In this document: in pieces, positions 23,555 to 29,005 of the stretch
Position numbering within the stretch: position 1 is the stretch's first letter
Layout: every line of letters begins with the position of its first letter
Assembly (NCBI GenBank): GCA_002430835.1
Contig: DJDA01000085.1
Span: forward strand, 1-29,005
Direction: 5' to 3'
Length of the DNA: 29,005 nucleotides
From: Brevundimonas sp. UBA5936
Lineage (GTDB): Bacteria > Pseudomonadota > Alphaproteobacteria > Caulobacterales > Caulobacteraceae
Position numbers and translations under genes: made by a program
Notes under the pieces: model-generated
Databases searched by the model: none
The model's input: the letters and a program-made list of their open reading frames with translations, nothing else
What the model was told of the DNA's origin: nothing

Positions 23555-24415
23555 ATGTACCACGCGCCTTCCGGTTTCGATCCTTCCGGCCCTCCGCCTG
23601 ACCGGCGGCGACAAACCCGTGCGCCGTTTCGTCAGACGCGCCGTCCCGAAGAACGGATCACCCTGCTGGGCGAGCCGGTCGACCTGGTGCGCCCGGAGGA
23701 GGTGCTGCTGCACGTCGAACGCAGCGTGGAGGCGGGCGTGCAAAGCATCGTCGCCAACCACAATCTGCACAGCCTCTATCTGATCCGGCGCACGCCGGGG
23801 ATGCGGCGCCTGTACGACGCGGCCGATCTGATCGAGTTGGACTCGACGCCGCTGATCCATTTCGCTCGCCTGCTGGGCCATCCGGCGCGGCCGCAGCACC
23901 GCTGCACCTATCTGGACTGGCGCGATCATTTCTGGAGCTTGGCCGACCGCAAGGGCTGGCGCGTCCTCTATGTCGGCGGCGAGGACGGCGTGGCCGAAGA
24001 GGCGGCGCGGCGACTGACGACCCGCTACCCAGGCGCGATGGTGAAGGGGCTCAGCGGTTATTTCGACGCCACGCCGGGGTCGTTGGGCAATACGGCGGTG
24101 CTGGCGGCGATCAAGGACTTCGCCCCGCACGTGCTGTTCGTCGGCATGGGCATGCCGCGCCAGGAGCTGTGGATCGCGGACAATCTGGCCTCCTTGCCAC
24201 TGGTTCCGATCCTGCCGGTCGGCGCCGCCTTCGACTATGAGGCCGGGGTGCAGAAGGCCGCGCCGCGCTGGATGGGGCGGCTGGGCGTCGAGTGGCTGTT
24301 CCGCCTGTTCGCCGATCCGAAGCGGCTGTTCACGCGCTACTGCATCGAGCCGTGGTTCCTGATCGGCCCGGCGCTGGCGGATGTGCGAGAGGCCATGCGG
24401 CGCAGGAAACGCTGA
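23555..24415 (+). CDS. WecB/TagA/CpsF (GT26) glycosyltransferase
   Basis: 286 residues. GT26 enzymes move N-acetylmannosaminuronic acid, ManNAc or related sugars onto lipid-linked precursors of capsule, exopolysaccharide or teichoic acid at the cytosolic membrane face. After a basic, Pro-rich extension of about 33 residues the core starts at ITLLGEPVDLV. VLYVGGEDGV, VLFVGMGMPRQELWI, VGAAFDYEAG and APRWMGRLGVEWLFRL are family motifs. The usual Asp-Gly of the substrate loop reads ELDSTPL (D96-S97). The gene stands alone, without other polysaccharide genes. No Shine-Dalgarno is seen; CTAG lies 9 bases before ATG 23555. Confidence 0.88.
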   Translation: MYHAPSGFDPSGPPPDRRRQTRAPFRQTRRPEERITLLGEPVDLVRPEEVLLHVERSVEAGVQSIVANHNLHSLYLIRRTPGMRRLYDAADLIELDSTPLIHFARLLGHPARPQHRCTYLDWRDHFWSLADRKGWRVLYVGGEDGVAEEAARRLTTRYPGAMVKGLSGYFDATPGSLGNTAVLAAIKDFAPHVLFVGMGMPRQELWIADNLASLPLVPILPVGAAFDYEAGVQKAAPRWMGRLGVEWLFRLFADPKRLFTRYCIEPWFLIGPALADVREAMRRRKR

Positions 24416-24721
24416 ACCGCGCCTCTCGTCAGGCATCGCAATGACGCTGATTGAGGCATTGAATTCTCGAGGCCTTTTCTTGGCTGGACGGGATCGACCG
24501 GCCGTCCTCAAGCCATCCCGCATACTCCTCAGCGCGCCGACGACGGCGCGGGCTGACAAGGAGACGACCGCGCCGATTTCAGACGATTCAGACGAATTGG
24601 ACTCTGTTTTTTCCGCTCTCCTCGCCTTCGCCTGCGGCAAGGCGCGCTTTCGGCTTGATGGCGAAGCATCCCGACGCCATCTGATCCGTTACCTTCCTTC
24701 GACCCCCATGCGGACCCGACC
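24416..24721. other. 306-base gap before cnoX; no confident gene
   Basis: The gap is less GC-rich than its surroundings. A 94-codon frame from ATG 24441 ends in a TGA that overlaps the cnoX ATG (ATGA), but it lacks a good Shine-Dalgarno, has atypical codon use and no recognisable domain, so I do not call it. A hairpin CGCCTT/AAGGCG (24623-24628 with 24639-24644, extended by GCC/GGC) lies in the probable cnoX leader. The cnoX promoter should be here but was not located. Confidence 0.4.
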
Positions 24722-25621
24722 ATGACCTTCGCCGACCCGTCCCTGACCACCCCGCCCGACCTGATCAAGGACGGCACGGACGCCTCCTTCATGACCGATG
24801 TGATCGAGGCCTCGAAGCATCAGCCGGTCATCGTCGACTTCTGGGCGACCTGGTGCGGGCCGTGCCGGACGCTCGGCCCCGCGCTGGAGAAGGCCGTGCG
24901 CGCCGCCAAGGGGGCGGTGAAGATGGTCAAGATCGACGTCGACGCCAACCCGGCCTATGCGGGCCAGCTGCGGGTGCAGTCGATCCCGACCGTCTACGCC
25001 TTCGTCAACGGCCAGCCGGTCGACGGCTTCCAGGGCGCCATTCCCGACAGCCAGATCAAGGCCTTCATCGACAAGCTGACCGGCGGAGAAGGCGTCAACA
25101 CCGACGTCGAGCAACTGCTGTCGCTGGGCGAGGAATCGCTGGGCCTCAGCGATCTGGGCGGCGCCGCCCAGGCCTTCGCCCACGTCCTGACGATGGAGCC
25201 GGACAACCAGAAGGCCATCGCCGGCATGGCCCGCGTCTATCTGGCTGAGGGCGACGCCGAACAGGCGGCCCAGACCATCGCCATGGCCCCGGCCGATTCC
25301 ACCGAGCCGACGGTTCAGGCCGTGCGCGCCCAGCTGTCGCTGGCCTCGGCCGCCCCGACGGGCGCGACCGCCGAGCTGGAGGCCCGGCTGGCCGCGAACA
25401 AGAACGACCACGAGGCCCGCTTCGACCTGGCCCAGGCCCTGGCCTCGGCGGGCGATCTGAAGGGGGCGGTCGACCACCTGCTGACCATCGTCCAGGCCGA
25501 GCGCGAGTGGAACGACCAGGCCGCGCGCAAGCAGTTGCTGACGGTGTTCGAGGCCGCCGGCCCCAACAGCGAAGTCGCCCGCGACGGGCGACGGCGCCTG
25601 TCCTCCATCCTGTTCTCCTAA
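24722..25621 (+). CDS. cnoX: Thioredoxin-TPR chaperedoxin CnoX (YbbN)
   Basis: 299 residues. A thioredoxin domain (about 20-120) has an intact WCGPC (44-48) and the cis-proline SIPT (P89). It is followed by a C-terminal tetratricopeptide region (about 128-295; LSLGEESLGLSDLGGAAQAF, AIAGMARVYLAEGDAEQAAQ, FDLAQALASAGDLKGAVDHL). This is the CnoX/YbbN layout, a holdase that protects proteins from oxidation and passes them to GroEL. The E. coli protein lacks the redox-active CxxC; Caulobacter-type proteins keep it and can reduce disulfides. The LON-domain gene starts 11 bases downstream, so they are likely one transcript. There is no clear Shine-Dalgarno before ATG 24722. Confidence 0.9.
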   Translation: MTFADPSLTTPPDLIKDGTDASFMTDVIEASKHQPVIVDFWATWCGPCRTLGPALEKAVRAAKGAVKMVKIDVDANPAYAGQLRVQSIPTVYAFVNGQPVDGFQGAIPDSQIKAFIDKLTGGEGVNTDVEQLLSLGEESLGLSDLGGAAQAFAHVLTMEPDNQKAIAGMARVYLAEGDAEQAAQTIAMAPADSTEPTVQAVRAQLSLASAAPTGATAELEARLAANKNDHEARFDLAQALASAGDLKGAVDHLLTIVQAEREWNDQAARKQLLTVFEAAGPNSEVARDGRRRLSSILFS

Positions 25622-25631
25622 CGGCGCGATC

Positions 25632-26291
25632 ATGGCTCAGGGCTACGTCAAGGCCAGCGAACTTCCCCAGGTGATCCCGGTGTTTCCCCTGCCGGGCTCC
25701 ATCCTCCTGGCGCGGGGCCAGCTGCCGCTGAACATCTTTGAGCCGCGCTATCTGAACATGGTGGACGACGCCATGGCGGGCGACCGGATGATCGGCCTGA
25801 TCCAGCCGGTCGGCCCTGCGGGCCTGCGCCCGCCCCTGACCCGCGTCGGCTGCGCCGGGCGGATCACCAGCTTCGCCGAGACTTCGGACGGGCGCTATCT
25901 GATCACCCTGACCGGAGTGTGCCGCTTCGCCGTAGCGACCGAGATGCAGGTCCGCACCCCCTATCGCCAGGCGCGGGTCGACTTCCTGCCCTATGAGGCG
26001 GACCTGCGCGCTCCGGACCCGGCCGAGGATTTCAACCGCGAGCCCTTCCTCTCGGCCCTGGCGCCCTATCTGGCGGGACGCGGCATGGACATCGACTGGG
26101 ACACGGCCCGCGCGGCGCCGCAGGAGGCCCTGGTCAACAGCCTGGCCATGGCCCTGCCCTTTGATCCGCCCGAGAAACAGGCCCTGCTGGAGGCCCTGAC
26201 CCTGACCGAGCGCGAAGCGGCCCTGACCGCCCTCCTGCGCATCGAAGCCGTCGCCCCCGACGACGACGAACCCGGCCCGGCGATGCAGTAG
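25632..26291 (+). CDS. LON substrate-binding domain protein
   Basis: 219 residues containing only the N-terminal domain of Lon protease (PF02190 type): IPVFPLPGSILLARGQLPLNIFEPRYLNMVDDA, then GLIQPVG, GCAGRITSFAETSDGRYLITLTG and a helical C-terminal half. The AAA+ and protease domains are absent. Stand-alone LON-domain proteins are common in alphaproteobacteria and are thought to bind protein substrates, but their role is not established. Its position next to cnoX suggests protein quality control. There is no good Shine-Dalgarno before ATG 25632, so translation may be coupled to cnoX, which ends 10 bases earlier. Confidence 0.9.
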   Translation: MAQGYVKASELPQVIPVFPLPGSILLARGQLPLNIFEPRYLNMVDDAMAGDRMIGLIQPVGPAGLRPPLTRVGCAGRITSFAETSDGRYLITLTGVCRFAVATEMQVRTPYRQARVDFLPYEADLRAPDPAEDFNREPFLSALAPYLAGRGMDIDWDTARAAPQEALVNSLAMALPFDPPEKQALLEALTLTEREAALTALLRIEAVAPDDDEPGPAMQ

Positions 26292-26333
26292 TCTCAGCAA
26301 GCTCGACGCGATAAATACACGACCAACAGAACG

Positions 26334-26372
26334 GGGCGCCCAGCGCCCTCAAGCAGCGAGCCGCCGCGCGGC
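26334..26372 (+). other. Two short GC hairpins between the LON and Trm112 genes
   Basis: GGGCGC/GCGCCC (26334-26339 with 26343-26348) and GCCGC/GCGGC (26360-26364 with 26368-26372) each have 3-base loops. No T-run follows, so they are unlikely to be terminators. They may be processing or stability elements. Confidence 0.35.
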
Positions 26373-26394
26373 GAGCGATAGGGCACTTAAAATC

Positions 26395-26589
26395 ATGAGC
26401 GACGCCTTCAACACCCCCGTCTCGGTCGATCCCCGCCTGCTGGAGGTGCTGGTCTGCCCCGTCACGCGCGGCCGCCTGACCTATGACCGCGAGCGCAACG
26501 AACTCGTCTCGGCGGGCGCCAAGCTGGCCTTCCCCATCCGCGACGGCGTGCCGATCATGCTGGCCGAAGACGCCCGCCCGCTGGACTGA
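26395..26589 (+). CDS. Trm112-like small protein
   Basis: 64 residues. LLEVLVCPVTRGRLTYD followed by ELVSAGAKLAFPIRDGVPIMLAEDAR is the pattern of the Trm112/YcaR family, small proteins that in eukaryotes and archaea activate methyltransferases. Only one cysteine (C21) remains: the usual CPxC reads CPVT and no second pair is present, so it should not bind zinc as the eukaryotic form does. AGGG lies before ATG 26395. It follows the LON gene on the same strand after 103 bases. The bacterial partner is not known. Confidence 0.85.
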   Translation: MSDAFNTPVSVDPRLLEVLVCPVTRGRLTYDRERNELVSAGAKLAFPIRDGVPIMLAEDARPLD

Positions 26590-26678
26590 ACCTTACGTCA
26601 CGCTTAGGCGGCGCCCCGCTTTCCTCATCGCGCCCTTATGGCCGTCGGGTGTTTCTTCGTCTCATGAAGGAGCCCCTC

Positions 26679-26813
26679 ATGAGCCGCCGCGCCCTGCTGA
26701 ACCAGTCGCTGAGCCACCCAAGCCCCCCCGAACCCGGCGTCTGGCGCATGGTCCAGACCGTGCTGGCCCTCTACCTGGGCTGCACGCCTCGCAACGGGAG
26801 CCGCCCGCGATGA
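26679..26813 (+). CDS. Small unknown protein (44 aa), first of an overlapping trio
   Basis: A 44-residue ORF with an excellent AAGGAG (26667-26672) 6 bases before ATG 26679. The sequence is basic and Pro/Ser-containing with one amphipathic or short hydrophobic stretch (WRMVQTVLALYLG, 22-34) and a basic tail. Its TGA overlaps the ATG of the next small gene by four bases (ATGA). No family is recognised. The start signal and overlap support a real gene. Confidence 0.6.
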   Translation: MSRRALLNQSLSHPSPPEPGVWRMVQTVLALYLGCTPRNGSRPR

Positions 26814-27013
26814 TGAACGGCTATCCCGACGGGCGCCCCGCCGCCCCTCACCGCCCGCGCGCCTATGGCGTCGTCGCCCGCGACGGCGGCTGGTGCGTCA
26901 CCCTGGACGGCTGCGCCACCCGCCCCTTCAAGGACCGCGAGGCCGCCGCGCGCATCGCCCGCCAGCTTCAGCGTCAGGCTGACGGCCTGCTCCAGACCGA
27001 GCCCCGCTCATGA
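26810..27013 (+). CDS. Small unknown protein (67 aa), second of the trio
   Basis: 67 residues from ATG 26810 (a second ATG follows at once). After a Pro-rich N-terminus comes a compact beta-beta-alpha-like unit: AYGVVARDGGWCVTLDG, then a Phe-Lys-Asp-Arg turn and the helix EAAARIARQLQRQADG. The W-x-x-T, D-G, F-x-x-R and following Ala pattern recurs in the next gene. It looks like DUF2188-type small proteins, but that is a weak resemblance. GGGAG precedes the start, and both ends overlap its neighbours by four bases. Confidence 0.65.
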   Translation: MMNGYPDGRPAAPHRPRAYGVVARDGGWCVTLDGCATRPFKDREAAARIARQLQRQADGLLQTEPRS

Positions 27014-27201
27014 CCGCCGCCCGCGCCAAGGCCCGGCCCGTCCTGTTCGAAATTCGCCGCCTGGGCCGCGTCTGGCGCCTGACCTCCTCGGACGGGCTCT
27101 TCTTCGGCCTGTTCCAGAACCGGGCCTCGGCCCTGCGCTGCGCGGTGGAAGAGGCCGACCGCCGCGACGACGCCAACGTGCTGCTGCACACCCACGACTG
27201 A
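27010..27201 (+). CDS. Small unknown protein (63 aa), third of the trio
   Basis: 63 residues, starting by a four-base overlap (ATGA) with the preceding gene. It has a basic N-terminus, then VLFEIRRLGRVWRLTSSDG, FFGLFQNR and the helix ASALRCAVEEADRRDD. The W-x-x-T, D-G, F-x-x-R-x-A order matches the 67-residue neighbour, so both may share one small fold. It is soluble with a single cysteine and no known function. Its stop converges on the ubiH-type gene with 15 bases between and no terminator. Confidence 0.65.
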   Translation: MTAARAKARPVLFEIRRLGRVWRLTSSDGLFFGLFQNRASALRCAVEEADRRDDANVLLHTHD

Positions 27202-27216
27202 GCCGAGCAGGCCCTC

Positions 27217-28470
27217 TTACAAACTCTCGCCGCGCAGCAGGCGGGGCAGATCCCCCGTCGCCCCGCCTGCCTCGTGCATGAAGGCGCGGCGCAGGGGGGC
27301 GATGCGGTTGACCGCCGCCATGCCTAGATCGCGGGCCAGCCGCACCGGGGCGATGTCGTTGGAGAACAGGCGCACGAAGCCGTCGAAGCCCGCCGCCAGC
27401 GCCGCATTGTCGAACCGGCGCCAGCGAGCGTAACGCTCCAGCACCAGCTCCGAGCCGATATCCTCGCCGATGCGCGCGGCCTCGGTCAGCACCTCGGACA
27501 GGGCGGCGACGTCCTTCAGGCCCATGTTCAGCCCCTGCCCCGCCACCGGGTGCACCCCGTGGGCGGCGTCGCCGATGATGGCCATGCGCGGCGCCGTCAG
27601 CCTCTCGGCCAGTTGCAGCGACAGGGGATAGACGAAGCGCGGCCCCTCGATCGTCAGCCCGCCCAGGAAGTCGCCGAACCGCCGCGTCATATGGGCGTGG
27701 AAGGCCTCGTCCGAGGCCGAACGCAACGCCTCGCCCCGGCGGGTGCTCTCGGTCCAGACCAGATTGGCCCGGTTCTCCGTCAGCGGCAGGATGGCGAAGG
27801 GGCCGTCCGGCAGGAAATACTCATGGGCGACGTTGCCGTGCGGCTTTTCCATGCGGACGGTGCAGACCACGCCGCTCTGCTGATAGGTCCAGCCGAAGAC
27901 GTCGATGCCCGCCGCGCGACGCACGGTCGAGTTGCGGCCCTCGGCCCCGATGACCAACGGCGCCGACAGGGTGGAGCCGTCCTTCAGCGTCACCGTCGCC
28001 CGCCCCGGCCCGACCGCAACATCGGCCACAGCGGCGGGGGCGCGGACCTCCAGACCTTGCGCCTCGACCAGTTCGGCCAGCGCAGAACGCAGACGGCGGT
28101 TCTCGACCATATAGCCCAGCGGCTCGCCGCCGTTGCGGTCGCCGATCTCGTCCGCGTCGAAGCGGATATAGGCGGCCGAAGGGTTGCGGCTGGCCGCGCC
28201 GGGACGGCGGCCGTCCGTCACCAGAATGCGGTCCATGCGACAGGCGTGCGGCTCCAGCGCCTCGCCCAGCCCCAGGGCCTTCAACATGCGGAAGTTGGCG
28301 TAGGAGATCGCCGTCGCCCGCCCGTCGAAGGTCGGCGCCAGCTGGGCGTCGAAGGGCTGGGGGTCCACCATGACGGGCCGCAGGCCCCCCTGCGCCGCCG
28401 CGAGCGCAAAGGTCGCTCCGACCAGCCCTGCGCCGGCGATGATGATGTCGTAGTCGTCCGATCCGCTCAT
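27217..28470 (-). CDS. UbiH/COQ6-family FAD monooxygenase (ubiquinone biosynthesis)
   Basis: 417 residues. An N-terminal Rossmann FAD site GAGLVG (13-18), the GAEGRNS form of the DG motif (175-181) and the C-terminal FAD motif IGDAAHGVHPVAGQGLNMGLKD (299-320) define a class A flavoprotein hydroxylase of the UbiH/UbiF/UbiL/COQ6 group. These enzymes hydroxylate the ubiquinone ring at the inner membrane. Alphaproteobacteria use different sets of these enzymes with varying regiospecificity, so the exact position (C1, C5 or C6) cannot be assigned. The start ATG 28470 has no Shine-Dalgarno, but a good promoter abuts it, indicating a leaderless mRNA. It is divergent from ftsK. Confidence 0.88.
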   Translation of the reverse strand: MSGSDDYDIIIAGAGLVGATFALAAAQGGLRPVMVDPQPFDAQLAPTFDGRATAISYANFRMLKALGLGEALEPHACRMDRILVTDGRRPGAASRNPSAAYIRFDADEIGDRNGGEPLGYMVENRRLRSALAELVEAQGLEVRAPAAVADVAVGPGRATVTLKDGSTLSAPLVIGAEGRNSTVRRAAGIDVFGWTYQQSGVVCTVRMEKPHGNVAHEYFLPDGPFAILPLTENRANLVWTESTRRGEALRSASDEAFHAHMTRRFGDFLGGLTIEGPRFVYPLSLQLAERLTAPRMAIIGDAAHGVHPVAGQGLNMGLKDVAALSEVLTEAARIGEDIGSELVLERYARWRRFDNAALAAGFDGFVRLFSNDIAPVRLARDLGMAAVNRIAPLRRAFMHEAGGATGDLPRLLRGESL

Positions 28471-28476
28471 GCTGTC

Positions 28477-28501
28477 GTTCTAGGCCCCTATCGCGCGTCA
28501 C
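28477..28501 (-). promoter_or_regulatory. Promoter of the ubiH-type gene
   Basis: On the minus strand GTGACGC (28501-28495) and CCTAGAAC (28484-28477) match the Caulobacter housekeeping consensus TTGACGS-N10-14-GCTANAWC at six of seven and seven of eight positions, with a 10-base spacer. The -10 ends 6 bases before ATG 28470, so transcription should begin at or very near the start codon. Confidence 0.6.
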
Positions 28502-28632
28502 GCCACCTCAAGCCCGCAGGCGCACTGGGCATAAGGGCTCATCCCCGCCAGCAAAGACCGGGCTGGTAAATGCCGCTTTAACCTTATGCGAGGCACTAAG
28601 GGCCAGAGTCCCGTTTTCAGAGGTCCGCCTTC

Positions 28633-29005
28633 ATGTCCGCCGCCTTCGCGCTCGGCCAACGCGTCTGGAGCACCGCCCGCATCGTCTGGGCGGCGCCCTT
28701 CGCCGTGCGGTTCAGGGGCGTGCTGCAGGCCATGCTGGCCGCCCTTCTGCTGGTGGCCCTGATCTCGTGGAACCCGGCCGATCCCAGCTGGAACGCCGCA
28801 TCGGCGCAGGCGCCGACCAACTGGCTGGGCGGCGCGGGCGCGACCTTCGCCGATCTGATCATGCAGTCGCTGGGGCTGGCGGCGTGGCCTGCGGTCCTGC
28901 TGCTGATCGCCTTCGGGTTGGCGGTGGCCATCGGCGACGCCCTGCAGCACCGGCTGCAGCCGACGCCGTTCAAGATCTTCTGCGCCGTCGCGGGCGTGCT
29001 GCTGC
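28633..29005 (+). CDS. ftsK: DNA translocase FtsK, N-terminal part (runs off the window)
   Basis: The first 124 residues of FtsK, the septal membrane protein that pumps chromosome ends and activates XerCD recombination at dif. Three hydrophobic segments are visible (about 31-46, 66-100 and 113-124). The LLLVALISWNPADPSWN motif and the following APTNWLGGAGATFADLIMQSLGLAAW match the FtsK_4TM domain. The linker and RecA-like motor lie beyond the window. AGAGG precedes ATG 28633, and TTAACC at 28578-28583 lies upstream. Confidence 0.88.
   Translation, partial: MSAAFALGQRVWSTARIVWAAPFAVRFRGVLQAMLAALLLVALISWNPADPSWNAASAQAPTNWLGGAGATFADLIMQSLGLAAWPAVLLLIAFGLAVAIGDALQHRLQPTPFKIFCAVAGVLL

Noticed and set aside
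28529..28589. GCATAAGG / CCTTATGC inverted repeat between the ubiH-type gene and ftsK
   Set aside because: The 8-base arms are 45 bases apart and could arise by chance in a gap of this size; no further support.

Overview
The window joins two unrelated genomes. Bases 1 to about 3265 are AT-rich and resemble a Moraxellaceae (Acinetobacter-type) chromosome: class III alcohol dehydrogenase (frmA), a convergent aromatic aminotransferase (tyrB) and the 3' part of an aromatic amino acid permease. From about 3265 to the end the DNA is strongly GC-rich and carries a typical Caulobacteraceae (Brevundimonas-like) gene set: the CckA kinase, a MucR/Ros regulator, a DUF2336 protein, a Caulobacter-type TonB-dependent receptor, flagellar fliIJ and FtsK. 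At the junction the permease and cckA are both cut inside their coding sequence and no mobile element is present, so an assembly or library chimera is the simplest explanation.

Layout of the GC-rich part. 3.3-5.7 kb: cckA 3' end, a small unknown gene, superoxide dismutase with a strong terminator. 5.7-9.2 kb (minus): TonB-dependent receptor followed by a secreted, possibly propeller-like protein. 9.5-10.2 kb: rpsD with terminator. 10.3-13.8 kb: two paralogous small lipoproteins on either side of a membrane MHYT-PAS-GGDEF-EAL protein, plus a 42-residue lipoprotein overlapping the second one. 13.8-16.7 kb (minus): fliI-fliJ and a GH10 xylanase-like lipoprotein whose GTG start lies two bases after fliJ. 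16.9-18.4 kb: a soluble PAS chemoreceptor with a CheR/CheB tether. 18.4-20.0 kb: an EamA exporter with a 37-residue membrane peptide, divergent from an Lrp/AsnC regulator with a clear dyad operator between them. 20.1-24.4 kb: cysK, a DUF2336 protein, mucR, a secreted unknown and a WecB/TagA/CpsF glycosyltransferase. 24.7-27.2 kb: cnoX, a LON-domain protein, a Trm112-like protein and three tiny overlapping genes. 27.2-29.0 kb: a UbiH-type hydroxylase (minus) and the start of ftsK (plus).

Most of this is ordinary chromosomal housekeeping, cell-cycle, motility and envelope content. I see no phage, IS element, CRISPR array, tRNA, rRNA or defence system. The least explained parts are the lipoprotein/c-di-GMP cluster, the overlapping small-gene trio at 26.7-27.2 kb, the xylanase joined to fliIJ, and a recurring CTAG element 9-10 bases before Shine-Dalgarno-less start codons that suggests leaderless mRNAs. 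Base composition was judged by eye and family assignments come from motif recognition without database searches.
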